Assembly: GCF_012530535.1 (NCBI RefSeq)
Contig: NZ_CP051299.1
Location: forward strand, 1,302,001 to 1,366,000
Direction: 5' to 3'
From: Microcella flavibacter
GTDB taxonomy: Bacteria; Actinomycetota; Actinomycetes; Actinomycetales; Microbacteriaceae
Length of the DNA: 64,000 nt
Position numbers and translations under genes: made by a program. The notes under the pieces were generated by a model that did not search any database, was not told the origin of the DNA, and saw only the letters and a program-made list of their open reading frames with translations. Of the stretch, positions 8,886 to 16,942 are shown one piece after another (within the stretch, counting starts at the first letter, position 1; each line of letters opens with the position of its first letter).

Positions 8886-10310
8886 TCAGACCGAGTAGTA
8901 CAGCTCGTACTCGATGGGCGTCGGGCGCTGCGCGGCCGCCAGGATCTCCTTCTCGCGCTTGTACGCGATCCAGGTCTCGATGAGGTCCTTGGTGAACACG
9001 CCGCCCTGTAGCAGGAACTCGTGGTCGGCCTCGAGCGCGTCGAGAGCGCCGGAGAGCGTCGCGGGCACCTGGGGGATGCTCTTGGCCTCCTCGGGCGGCA
9101 GCTCGTAGAGGTCCTTGTCGACGGGCTCGTGCGGCTCGATCTTGTTGAGGATGCCGTCGAGGCCCGCCATCATCTGCGCCGCGAAGGCGAGGTACGGGTT
9201 GCCCGAGGCGTCGGGCGCGCGGAACTCGATGCGCTTGGCCTTCGGGTTCGTGCCCGTGATGGGGATGCGGATCGCGGCCGAGCGGTTGCCCGCCGAGTAG
9301 ACGAGGTTGACGGGGGCCTCGAAGCCGGGGATGAGGCGGCGGTACGAGTTCAGCGTCGGGTTCGTGAAGGCGAGCACGGCGGGGGCGTGCTTGAGCAGGC
9401 CGCCGATGTACCAGCGGGCGAGGTCGCTCAGGCCGCCGTAGCCGTTCTCGTCGTAGAACAGCGGGGTGCCGTCGTTCCACAGCGACTGGTGGGTGTGCAT
9501 GCCCGAGCCGTTGTCGCCGAAGAGGGGCTTCGGCATGAACGTGGCGGTCTTGCCCCACTGCTCGGCCGTGTTCTTCACGATGTACTTGAACTTCAGGATG
9601 TCGTCGGCCGCGTGCACCATGGTGTCGAAGCGATAGTTGATCTCGGCCTGGCCGCCGGTGCCGACCTCGTGGTGTGCGCGCTCGAGGATGAGGCCCGCGT
9701 CGATCAGCTTGAGGCTGATGTCGTCACGCAGGTCGGCCTGCTTGTCGACGGGGGAGACGGGGAAGTAGCCGCCCTTGTAGGGGGTCTTGTTGGCGAGGTT
9801 GCCGCCCTCCTCGACGCGACCGGTGTTCCAGGCGCCCTCCTCCGAGTCGACGGAGAAGAAGCTCGCGTTCTGCTTCGTCTCGTAGCGCACGTCGTCGAAG
9901 ATGTAGAACTCCGCCTCGGGGGCGAAGAAGGCGGTGTCGGCGATGCCGGTCGAGGCGAGGTACTTCTCGGCCTTCTTGGCGACCTGGCGCGGGTCGCGGC
10001 TGTAGATCTCGCCGGTGCGCGGGTTGTAGATGTCGAAGACCATGATGAGCGTGCGCTCGACGCGGAAGGGGTCGACGTACGCCGTGGTGACGTCGGGGAT
10101 GAGCTGCATGTCGGACTCGTGGATCGACGCGAAGCCGCGGATCGAGGAGCCGTCGAAGAGCTGTCCGACCGAGAAGAACTCCTCGTCGACCGTCGAGGCG
10201 GGGATGTTGAAGTGCTGCTGCACGCCCGGAAGGTCGGTGAATCGGATGTCGAGGAACTTGACGTCGGTGTCCTTGATGAACTTCAGGACCTCGGAAGAAT
10301 CACTAAACAT
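8886..10310 (-). CDS. glnA: Glutamine synthetase, main adenylylatable type I
   Basis: The principal ammonia-assimilating enzyme, forming a dodecamer. At 474 residues it is full length. Motifs: [18 protein letters not shown] with metal-binding Glu, [22 protein letters not shown] and NRSAAIRIP. The regulatory tyrosine adenylylated by GlnE is Tyr402 in [11 protein letters not shown], a close match to the NLYxLPPEE consensus. The ATG has AGGAGA 11 bases upstream. A four-half-site GlnR-type operator lies about 70-105 bp upstream of the ATG. The gene is convergent with glnE and separated from it by a strong hairpin. Confidence 0.97.
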   Translation of the reverse strand: MFSDSSEVLKFIKDTDVKFLDIRFTDLPGVQQHFNIPASTVDEEFFSVGQLFDGSSIRGFASIHESDMQLIPDVTTAYVDPFRVERTLIMVFDIYNPRTGEIYSRDPRQVAKKAEKYLASTGIADTAFFAPEAEFYIFDDVRYETKQNASFFSVDSEEGAWNTGRVEEGGNLANKTPYKGGYFPVSPVDKQADLRDDISLKLIDAGLILERAHHEVGTGGQAEINYRFDTMVHAADDILKFKYIVKNTAEQWGKTATFMPKPLFGDNGSGMHTHQSLWNDGTPLFYDENGYGGLSDLARWYIGGLLKHAPAVLAFTNPTLNSYRRLIPGFEAPVNLVYSAGNRSAAIRIPITGTNPKAKRIEFRAPDASGNPYLAFAAQMMAGLDGILNKIEPHEPVDKDLYELPPEEAKSIPQVPATLSGALDALEADHEFLLQGGVFTKDLIETWIAYKREKEILAAAQRPTPIEYELYYSV

Positions 10311-10378
10311 GTGATGGGTCTCCTGGGTGGGTACCGGAAGGATGCGATCGCAACCTCACCCGAGGGTACGCAGAGGCG

Positions 10379-10416
10379 GTTTCCCCTCGGTGTCCCGTTT
10401 GTTTCGGGGATGTTAC
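10379..10416 (-). promoter_or_regulatory. GlnR-type operator upstream of glnA
   Basis: Read on the minus strand: GTAAC, 6 nt, GAAAC, 6 nt, GACAC, 6 nt, GAAAC. The four half-sites start at exact 11-bp steps (plus-strand starts 10379, 10390, 10401, 10412). This matches the consensus for the actinobacterial nitrogen regulator GlnR (gTnAC-n6-GaAAC repeated). It is 69-106 bp upstream of the start codon, a position compatible with activation. Which protein binds in this organism is inferred. Confidence 0.8.
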
Positions 10417-10483
10417 GCCGAATCCCGCTCGACAACGCCGCGACCGGCGGGGCCGTCGACGTCATCGAGCGGGGGCGGGATGC

Positions 10484-11488
10484 TCAGCCGACGGCCTGGG
10501 CGAAGGGCTCGGTCGACACGGCGAGCCCGCGCAGGGCATCCGGGATCGGCCGCCCCTTCGCGGTCATCGACTGCGCCCACAGGCGCCCCGCGCGGTAGCT
10601 GGAGCGCACGAGCGGACCGGCGAGCACGCCGAGGAACCCGATCTCGTCTGCCTCCTCCTTGATCTCGACGAACTCGGCGGGCTTGAGCCAGCGGTCGATG
10701 GGGTGGTGGCGCGGGGTGGGGCGCAGGTACTGGGTGATCGTGATGATGTCGGTGCCCGCGTCGTGCAGGTCGCGCAGGGCCTGCGAGATCTCCTCGCGCG
10801 TCTCGCCCATGCCGAGGATGAGGTTCGACTTGGTGATGAGGCCGAAGGCGCGGGCCTGCGAGATCACGTCGAGCGAGCGCTCGTAGCGGAACGCGGGCCG
10901 GATGCTCTTGAACAGGCGCGGCACGGTCTCCACGTTGTGCGCGAAGACCTCCGGCTGCGACTCGAACACGACCCGCAGCAGCTCGGGGTTGCCCGAGAAG
11001 TCGGTCGCCAGGATCTCGACGCCCGTGCCGGGGTTCGTCTCGTGGATGAGCCGTACGGTCTCGGCGTGCAGCCAGGCGCCCTCGTCGGGCAGGTCGTCGC
11101 GGGCGACGCCCGTCACGGTCGCGTAGCGCAGCTGCATCTCGCGCACGCTCTCGGCGACGCGCCGGGGTTCGTCGCGGTCGTAGTCGGAGGGCTTGCCGGT
11201 GTCGATCTGGCAGAAGTCGCAGCGGCGGGTGCACTGGCTGCCGCCGATGAGGAAGGTGGCCTCGCGGTCCTCCCAGCACTCGTAGATGTTCGGGCAGCCG
11301 GCCTCCTGGCACACGGTGTGCAGGGAGTTCTCGTTCACGAGCGCGCGCAGCTCGGTGTACTCGGGCCCCATCTTCGCGCGGGTCTTGATCCAGTCCGGCT
11401 TCTTCTCGATGGGGGTGGCGGCATTGCGCACCTCGAGGCGCAGCATCTTGCGGCCCTCGACGGGGGCGGTGGGGTGCACGGCGGTCAT
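10484..11488 (-). CDS. lipA: Lipoyl synthase
   Basis: Radical-SAM enzyme that inserts two sulphur atoms into protein-bound octanoyl groups, completing the lipoyl cofactor. At 334 residues it carries both cluster motifs: Cys60-Cys65-Cys71 in [13 protein letters not shown] (auxiliary, sacrificial cluster) and Cys86-Cys90-Cys93 in CTRRCDFC (SAM cluster). The C-terminal RSSYRAG, which ligates the auxiliary cluster through Ser, is present. It overlaps the lipB stop by 4 nt and is translated from the same message. The E2 acceptor gene lies 3.7 kb away. Confidence 0.97.
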   Translation of the reverse strand: MTAVHPTAPVEGRKMLRLEVRNAATPIEKKPDWIKTRAKMGPEYTELRALVNENSLHTVCQEAGCPNIYECWEDREATFLIGGSQCTRRCDFCQIDTGKPSDYDRDEPRRVAESVREMQLRYATVTGVARDDLPDEGAWLHAETVRLIHETNPGTGVEILATDFSGNPELLRVVFESQPEVFAHNVETVPRLFKSIRPAFRYERSLDVISQARAFGLITKSNLILGMGETREEISQALRDLHDAGTDIITITQYLRPTPRHHPIDRWLKPAEFVEIKEEADEIGFLGVLAGPLVRSSYRAGRLWAQSMTAKGRPIPDALRGLAVSTEPFAQAVG

Positions 11489-12156
11489 GAGGGGGCTCCA
11501 GAGAGGGTCGGGGCGGCCGACGGGCGGCCGAGGGGGAGGAGGACGTGCTCGGTGAAGCGCGCGCGCACGAGCGCGGCGGCCTCGGCGGGGTCGACCGTGC
11601 GGCCGAGCTCCCGGGTGATGGAGGTGGCGCCCGCGTCGGCGAGCCCGCAGGCGACGATGGCCGAGTAGGCGTCGAAGCCGTTGCTGCAGTTGAGGCTGAA
11701 GCCGTGCATGGTCACGCCGTGCGCCACGCGGATGCCGATCGCGGCGATCTTGTCGGTGCCGCGCATCCAGACGCCGCTGCGGCCCTCGACGCGGCCCGCG
11801 CCCGCGACGCCGAGATCTTCGAGGACGGCGATGAGCATTCCCTCGAGCGCGCGCACGTAGCGCACGACGTCGACGGGCTCGGGCAGGCGGATGATCGGGT
11901 AGCCGACGAGCTGGCCCGGGCCGTGCCAGGTGATCTTGCCGCCGCGGTCGACGTCGATGACGGGGGTGCCGTCGGTCGGCCGCTCGTGGGGCTCGGTGCG
12001 CTTGCCGGCCGTGTACACGCTCTCGTGCTCGAGCAGCATGACGGTATCGGGCGCCCGGCCCTCGACGACGGCGACGTGCAGAGCACGCTGCTGCTCGAGA
12101 CCCGACAGGTACGGCACGGAGTTGGCGCTTAGCCCCGTGTCGACGAAGTCGATCAC
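11485..12156 (-). CDS. lipB: Octanoyltransferase
   Basis: Moves octanoate from acyl-carrier protein to the lipoyl-domain lysine, the step before LipA. It has 223 residues with [10 protein letters not shown], the catalytic Lys136 in [11 protein letters not shown] and the acyl-accepting Cys170 in AIVACGL. The start is a GTG (VIDFVDTG), chosen because TAGACT lies 7 nt upstream, giving a leaderless message. It is the first gene of the lipBA pair, whose reading frames overlap by 4 nt. Confidence 0.95.
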   Translation of the reverse strand: MIDFVDTGLSANSVPYLSGLEQQRALHVAVVEGRAPDTVMLLEHESVYTAGKRTEPHERPTDGTPVIDVDRGGKITWHGPGQLVGYPIIRLPEPVDVVRYVRALEGMLIAVLEDLGVAGAGRVEGRSGVWMRGTDKIAAIGIRVAHGVTMHGFSLNCSNGFDAYSAIVACGLADAGATSITRELGRTVDPAEAAALVRARFTEHVLLPLGRPSAAPTLSGAPS

Positions 12157-12163
12157 GAGGCCG

Positions 12164-12169
12164 AGTCTA
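12164..12169 (-). promoter_or_regulatory. -10 box of lipBA (leaderless)
   Basis: Minus-strand TAGACT with 7 nt to the GTG of lipB. Confidence 0.6.
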
Positions 12170-12262
12170 CGTCGCGATGCTGGGTGCGCCCGCGCGGCCT
12201 CGGCCCGGCGGGGCGGGGGATGCTCGCCGCGGCCCGCACAGAATGCCGAGGGCGCGCCGCCC

Positions 12263-12268
12263 TACGAT
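12263..12268 (+). promoter_or_regulatory. -10 box of the RDD gene (leaderless)
   Basis: TACGAT with 7 nt to the GTG at 12276. This decides between that GTG and the in-frame GTG at 12270, which would lie upstream of the expected transcription start. Confidence 0.5.
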
Positions 12269-12275
12269 CGTGAGC

Positions 12276-12680
12276 GTGACCACCGCACCCGCCACGCCCC
12301 CCACCTGGCCCGGCAAGCGCCTCGGGCTTCCCGAGTCCGGCCCGCGCTCGATCGCCCGGCTCGGCCGCCGACTCGGCGCGATCGCGATCGACTGGGGCAT
12401 CGCGGTCGTGCTCTCGGTCGTGTTCTTCCAGTACAACCCGGTCGCGATGCAGCTGATCTTCCTCGGGATGCAGATCCTGCTGACGGTCGGCATCAACGCG
12501 AGCGCGGGGCACCTCGTGCTGGGGATGCGGCTGCAGCGCATCGAGGGCGGTCGCCTCGGCGTCGTGAAGCCGATCATCCGCGCCGTGCTGCTGACGCTGC
12601 TCATCCCCGCGATGATCTGGGACCAGGATCAGCGCGGGCTCCACGATCGGGCCGTCGGCACCATCCTGCTGCGCCGCTGA
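12276..12680 (+). CDS. RDD-family membrane protein
   Basis: A 134-residue protein with two or three membrane helices. The RDD domain begins at ARLGRRLGAIAIDWGIAVVL (Arg then Asp-Trp in the first helix) and ends with the family's conserved DQRGLHDRAVGT. The function of RDD proteins is not settled; some act in sodium-coupled transport. The lipA/lipB-RDD-DUF4191-glnA neighbourhood is conserved in mycobacteria too. The start is taken at GTG 12276 from the -10 box; upstream in-frame codons exist but have no Shine-Dalgarno. It is convergent with the DUF4191 gene, which ends 13 bases away. Confidence 0.8.
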   Translation: MTTAPATPPTWPGKRLGLPESGPRSIARLGRRLGAIAIDWGIAVVLSVVFFQYNPVAMQLIFLGMQILLTVGINASAGHLVLGMRLQRIEGGRLGVVKPIIRAVLLTLLIPAMIWDQDQRGLHDRAVGTILLRR

Positions 12681-12692
12681 CCGAAGGCGGGG

Positions 12693-13406
12693 CTAGCGGG
12701 GCTTCGGCGCCCGCGCCTTCGTCGGGTCGATGCCCTTGGGGATCGGCAGCGAACTCGCCTTGCTGAGCGAGTTCAGGCGGTTCGAGACGGCGTAGACCTC
12801 GGCCTTCGAGATCGCCTTCTTGATGCGGGTGATCGACTTCGGCAGCTTCTCCAGGGGCACGCTGTCGGCGTCGGGGCCCACGTGGATGATGTGCACGGGC
12901 ACGTTCGGCACGATGCGCTTCACGTTGCGCTGCTCGTCCTCGAGCATCCGCTTCGTGCGCGACCGCGGCCCCTCGCCGATGAGCACCACCCCGGGCTTGC
13001 CGACGGCGCGGTAGACGGCGTCCTGCGTGCGGGGGCTCACGGCGACGGGCATCTCGCCGGCCTGCCAGGCGCGCCGCAGCGCGCTCTTGAGCACCGCGCC
13101 CACGGCGCCGGGCTGCCCCGAGATCTGCCGGTAGGCGACGCGCTCGGCACGCCGGCCGAGCACGAGGAGGAAGCCGAGGATGCCGCCCATGATGCCGGCG
13201 ATGACGTACAGCACCTGCCCGATGATGTTGCCGCTCGAGACGAACGCGGCCAGCAGGATGCCGGCGACGACGGGGAGGATCGTCCAGAGGAGCATGAGCG
13301 GCAGCGCCGCCTTGTCGTTGCGGCGGGTCATCTGGAAGACCTGCCCCATCTGCTTCATCCGGCCGGGTTCCTTGGCGGGGGAGGAGGGTGCGGAGCTGCG
13401 GGCCAT
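12693..13406 (-). CDS. DUF4191 membrane protein
   Basis: A 237-residue protein with two predicted helices near the N-terminus (about residues 39-82: LMLLWTILPVVAGILLAAF and VLYVIAGIMGGILGFLLVL). A soluble domain follows with PGVVLIGEGPRSRTKRMLE and VPVHIIHVGPDADSVPLE, hallmarks of DUF4191. No catalytic motif is recognisable and the role is unknown. The ATG is chosen because TATCCT lies 6 nt upstream. In mycobacteria the family lies next to lipA and glnA1, as here. Confidence 0.85.
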   Translation of the reverse strand: MARSSAPSSPAKEPGRMKQMGQVFQMTRRNDKAALPLMLLWTILPVVAGILLAAFVSSGNIIGQVLYVIAGIMGGILGFLLVLGRRAERVAYRQISGQPGAVGAVLKSALRRAWQAGEMPVAVSPRTQDAVYRAVGKPGVVLIGEGPRSRTKRMLEDEQRNVKRIVPNVPVHIIHVGPDADSVPLEKLPKSITRIKKAISKAEVYAVSNRLNSLSKASSLPIPKGIDPTKARAPKPR

Positions 13407-13412
13407 GCCCCC

Positions 13413-13418
13413 AGGATA
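13413..13418 (-). promoter_or_regulatory. -10 box of the DUF4191 gene (leaderless)
   Basis: Minus-strand TATCCT with 6 nt to the ATG. Confidence 0.55.
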
Positions 13419-13519
13419 CTGCCCAGCGCCGCTCCTCACCGACGAGGAGTGCGAGCCGTCCGTCCCCACCGGCGCGCGTTCCTCGCGCGTCCGCCCGCGC
13501 AGCGCGGCACCCTGCGCCC

Positions 13520-15244
13520 ATGTCCGACCCCGCGCCGCCCCGCCGCTCCTCCCGCCATCCCGCTCCCTCGCCGCGGTTCCGCCGACGACCCGCCGCGCAG
13601 CCGGCCGCCCCGAGCGCCGGCGGGGCAGGACGGGGGAGCGCGGTCCTGGTCCCCGCGACCACCGCGCCCGCGTCCGTCGGCGGCTACCGCGTCGTGCGCC
13701 GTCTCGGCGGGGGCGCCACCGCGACGGTCCTCCTCGCCCGGGGCGACGAGCGAAGCGTGGCGCTGCGGTGCTATCGCGATGGGGTGCACGACGCGCGAAT
13801 CGATGCCGAGGTCGAGTGCCTGTCGCGCCTGCGCTCGCGCCATCTCGTCGCCCTGCGCGATCTCGCCACGGGGACCGACGGGCGCGTCGTCCCCGTGCTC
13901 GACGCCGTCGTCGGGCCGAGCCTCGACGACCTGCTCGCCGCGCGGAACGGCGCCCTGGACCCGGGCGAGGCCGTCACCGTGCTCGTGCCGCTCGCCGAGC
14001 TGCTGCAGGAGCTGCACGAGGTCGGGGTCGTGGTCGGCCGCTGGAATCCCGCGGGCGTGCGCATCGGCGCCGACGGCGCTCCCGTCCTGACCGCGCTGAG
14101 CGGCCTCGTCGCCGCCCCGCCGCTGCCGCAGCGCTTCCGCCGGCAGGAGCCGGGCATCCTCGCCGATCTCGCGGGGCTGCGATCGCTGGGCGAGCAGGTG
14201 GTCGGGGCGGTCCGATCGGGCCGTCGGGATGCCCTGCTCGACGCGCTCGGGAGCGTCGAGGACCCCCTCGCCCTCGAGCGGGCGCTCTTCGACGCCGCAC
14301 GCCCGGCCCCGCTCGTGCTCGAGCTCGCCGTGCCCGAGCGCGCCGTCGATCGGTCCCCTCGCGCGGTCGGTGCCGGGGGCGACCGCGTCGAGTCGACCGG
14401 CCCGGCGGCCGAGCCTCCGGAGCCGAGCAGCACGAGCGGCCTGCGCGCGACGGTGCTGCGGGTGCTCGACGACCTCGGCCTCCCTCCGGCCCTCATCGAC
14501 CCCCTGCGCGGATCCCCGCGGCCGACGGCGGCGACGCGCCGTCCGGGGCCGCGCCGACGGGCGGCAGCGGCATCCTCCGAGCGGAGCGCGGCGGCGCCCG
14601 GTGGGCGCGACCGGACGTCCCGGCGCTCTGCCACGGCGCGACCCCGGCGGTCCGTCGTGCTCGTCGGTGCCGGAGGCGGACTCGCGCTGCTCGCCGCGAT
14701 CGCGTTGCTGGCTCTCGACGGCGACGACCCCGGCAGCGCCTCGCCGCCCTCCGTGTCACCGTCCTCGTCCTCGACGGTCGAGGCTCCCGCCGGGCCGGAG
14801 GGGGACGCCGACGGTGCGATGAGCGGGGCGTCCGCCTCGGACGACGCCGCTCCGGAGGGCACCTCCTCCCCGGCCGAGGCCGGCGCGGGGAGCGCGAGCG
14901 CGGACTCCGGCGCCGAGCCCCCGCCGGAGGAGTGGATCGGGCTCGTCATCGAGCTCGCCGCGCGCTGGAGCGCCTGCCGTACGGAGGTGCTCGCCGGCGG
15001 CGATCAGGAGCGGTGCGCCTCCGGCGTGGTGCAGCCCGGATCGGCGGCGGCCGAGCAGCTCGCCGCGCCCACCGGCACGGCGGCGGACGGGGTGCTGTCG
15101 CCCGCTCCGAGCGAGGCCGTGGTCGTCGACCGCCTCGGCTCGGCAGCGCTCATCGACCTCATCGACGAGGCGGGGACGCGAACGGCCTCGCTCCTCGTGA
15201 TGAGGAGCGAGGCCGGGTGGCGCATCCGATCGGTGCTCGACTAG
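13520..15244 (+). CDS. Membrane-anchored protein-kinase-like protein, probably a pseudokinase
   Basis: A 574-residue protein. Residues about 55-290 look like a Hanks-type kinase: YRVVRRLGGGATATVLLAR matches the Gly-rich loop. The catalytic residues are absent: the beta-3 VAxK lysine is Arg (VALRCYRD), the HRDxxPxN loop reads GRWNPAGV (about 172) and the DFG position reads TALSG. An Arg/Pro-rich linker, one membrane helix (about 378-400) and a Ser/Ala/Glu-rich exterior region ending in a 120-residue domain follow. The ATG at 13520 is the most plausible start but lacks a clear Shine-Dalgarno, so an upstream start remains possible. Its stop overlaps the sucB stop in a shared CTAG. Confidence 0.75.
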   Translation: MSDPAPPRRSSRHPAPSPRFRRRPAAQPAAPSAGGAGRGSAVLVPATTAPASVGGYRVVRRLGGGATATVLLARGDERSVALRCYRDGVHDARIDAEVECLSRLRSRHLVALRDLATGTDGRVVPVLDAVVGPSLDDLLAARNGALDPGEAVTVLVPLAELLQELHEVGVVVGRWNPAGVRIGADGAPVLTALSGLVAAPPLPQRFRRQEPGILADLAGLRSLGEQVVGAVRSGRRDALLDALGSVEDPLALERALFDAARPAPLVLELAVPERAVDRSPRAVGAGGDRVESTGPAAEPPEPSSTSGLRATVLRVLDDLGLPPALIDPLRGSPRPTAATRRPGPRRRAAAASSERSAAAPGGRDRTSRRSATARPRRSVVLVGAGGGLALLAAIALLALDGDDPGSASPPSVSPSSSSTVEAPAGPEGDADGAMSGASASDDAAPEGTSSPAEAGAGSASADSGAEPPPEEWIGLVIELAARWSACRTEVLAGGDQERCASGVVQPGSAAAEQLAAPTGTAADGVLSPAPSEAVVVDRLGSAALIDLIDEAGTRTASLLVMRSEAGWRIRSVLD

Positions 15245-16893
15245 ATGCCGAGATCCCCGTCGAAGTCGGCCTCCTCGAGGCGGTTCTTGACCGCGGTGAG
15301 GAAGCGGGCGGCGTCGGCGCCGTCGACGATGCGGTGGTCGTACGACAGGGCGAGGAAGACCGTCGAGCGGATCGCGATCGCGTCCGCGCCGTCCACCGTC
15401 ACGACGGCGGGCTTCTTCACGACCACGCCGGTGCCGAGGATGGCGACCTGCGGCAGGAAGACGACCGGGGTGTCGAACAGCGCGCCGCGCGAGCCCGTGT
15501 TGGTCAGCGTGAACGTGCCGCCGGCGAGCTCGTCGGGCTTGAGCTGGTTGTCGCGGGTGCGCGTCGCGAGGTCGGCGATGTCCTTCGCGAGGTCGGCGAT
15601 GCTCTTCTCGCCCGCGTCGCGGACGACGGGGGTGAGCAGGCCGCGCTCGGTGTCCACCGCGATCGAGAGGTTCTCGGTCTCGGGGTACACGATCGAGTCG
15701 CCGTCGACGGTGGCGTTGATGATTGGGAAGGACTTGAGGGCCTCCGTGGCCGCCTTCGCGAAGAAGGGGAGGAAGGAGAGCTTCACGCCGGTCTCGGCGA
15801 GGAACGCGTCCTTGACCGCCACGCGCAGCGCGGCGACCTTCGTGACGTCGACCTCGACCACCGAGGTGAGCTGCGCCGTCGACTGCATCGAGGCGACGGC
15901 GCGCTCGGCGATGACCTTGCGCAGACGCGACATCTTCACCGTGGTGCCGCGCAGCGGGGAGCTCTCGACCTCGGTGCGGGCCGGAGCGGCCGCGGCGGGG
16001 GCGCTCGACGCGCTCTCGGCGGCGGCGATGACGTCCTGACGACGGATCCGTCCGCCGACGCCCGTGCCCGTGAGCGAGGAGAGGTCGACGCCCTTCTCCT
16101 GCGCGAGCTTGCGCACGATCGGGGTGATGTAGCCGGCGTTGCCGCCCGCCGGAGCGTCGGAGTGCGCGGGTGCCGGAGCGGCCGCCGGCTCGGCCGGGGC
16201 GGGGGCCTCGGGCGCCGCAGCCGGCTGTGCGGGAGCACTCGCCGGCGGGGCGGGAGCCGCTGCTGCGGGCGGGGCCGCGGCGGGAGGCGCGGCGGCGGGC
16301 GGGGCCGCAGCCGGGGGCGCCGCTGCCGGCGGAGCAGCGGCGGGGGGTGCGGCCGCGGGGGCGGGCTGCTCGGCCTCGACGGGCTGCTCGGTCGAGGGCT
16401 GCACGGGCGCCGAGGGCTCCGCCGCGGGGGCTTCCGCCGGGGCGGCCGGCTGCTCGGCGGGAGCGGCGGGGGCTTCGGCAGGAGCGGCCGGCTGCTCGGC
16501 GGGCGCGGCGGGGGCCTCGGCAGGAGCGGCCGGCTGCTCGGCGGGCGCGGCAGGGGCCTCGGCGGGCTGCTCGGGCGCGGGCTGCTCCGCCGGGGCCGCC
16601 TCGGCCGCGGGCTCGGCTGCCGCGGGCTCGGCGGGGGCATCCCCACCGCCGGAGGCGCCGTCGCCGATGCGCACCAGGGGGGTGCCCACCTCGACGGTCT
16701 CATCCTCGGCGACGAGGATCTCCTCGATCACGCCCGCGACGGGCGAGGGGATCTCGGTGTCGACCTTGTCGGTCGAGACCTCGAGCAGGGGCTCGTCGAC
16801 CTCGACGCGGTCGCCCACGTTCTTCAGCCAGCGGGTGACCGTGCCCTCGGTGACGCTCTCGCCGAGCGCCGGGAGGTTGACGGATTCGCTCAT
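15241..16893 (-). CDS. sucB: Dihydrolipoamide acyltransferase (E2) of a 2-oxoacid dehydrogenase complex
   Basis: Core E2 subunit that carries acyl groups on lipoyl-lysine and transfers them to CoA. The 550 residues comprise one lipoyl domain (1-78, Lys43 in STDKVDTE), a 170-residue Ala/Pro/Glu linker with tandem repeats, a peripheral-subunit-binding domain (about 252-290, ITPIVRKLAQEKGVDL) and the catalytic domain (about 310-550) with LSYDHRIVDG holding the active-site His (about 517). Many actinobacterial E2 proteins have two or three lipoyl domains; this has one. AAAGGAG precedes the ATG. It follows lpdA on the same strand. The sequence does not settle whether it serves pyruvate or 2-oxoglutarate dehydrogenase, or both. 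Confidence 0.93.
   Translation of the reverse strand: MSESVNLPALGESVTEGTVTRWLKNVGDRVEVDEPLLEVSTDKVDTEIPSPVAGVIEEILVAEDETVEVGTPLVRIGDGASGGGDAPAEPAAAEPAAEAAPAEQPAPEQPAEAPAAPAEQPAAPAEAPAAPAEQPAAPAEAPAAPAEQPAAPAEAPAAEPSAPVQPSTEQPVEAEQPAPAAAPPAAAPPAAAPPAAAPPAAAPPAAAPPAAAAPAPPASAPAQPAAAPEAPAPAEPAAAPAPAHSDAPAGGNAGYITPIVRKLAQEKGVDLSSLTGTGVGGRIRRQDVIAAAESASSAPAAAAPARTEVESSPLRGTTVKMSRLRKVIAERAVASMQSTAQLTSVVEVDVTKVAALRVAVKDAFLAETGVKLSFLPFFAKAATEALKSFPIINATVDGDSIVYPETENLSIAVDTERGLLTPVVRDAGEKSIADLAKDIADLATRTRDNQLKPDELAGGTFTLTNTGSRGALFDTPVVFLPQVAILGTGVVVKKPAVVTVDGADAIAIRSTVFLALSYDHRIVDGADAARFLTAVKNRLEEADFDGDLGI
16258..16570. repeat. Tandem coding repeats in the E2 linker
   Basis: Two repeat families lie inside sucB. 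From about 16258 to 16362 a 15-bp unit encodes AAPPA in about seven copies. From about 16435 to 16565 a 42-bp unit encodes APAEQPAAPAEAPA in about three near-identical copies. Both encode the flexible linker between the lipoyl and E3-binding domains. Confidence 0.85.
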
Positions 16894-16942
16894 CAGTGAT
16901 GCTCCTTTGAAGACCTGTAGTGATTCAGCTTATGGACGCGGC

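Noticed and set aside
16258-16570. Repeat cluster that could be taken for a CRISPR array
   Set aside because: The units are contiguous without unique spacers, are in frame within sucB and encode the expected E2 linker.
13180-16899. A 1239-codon plus-strand frame and a Gly/Ala-rich frame at 16139-18409
   Set aside because: Antisense to DUF4191, sucB and lpdA; the Gly/Cys/Ala repeats are the E2 linker repeats read backwards.
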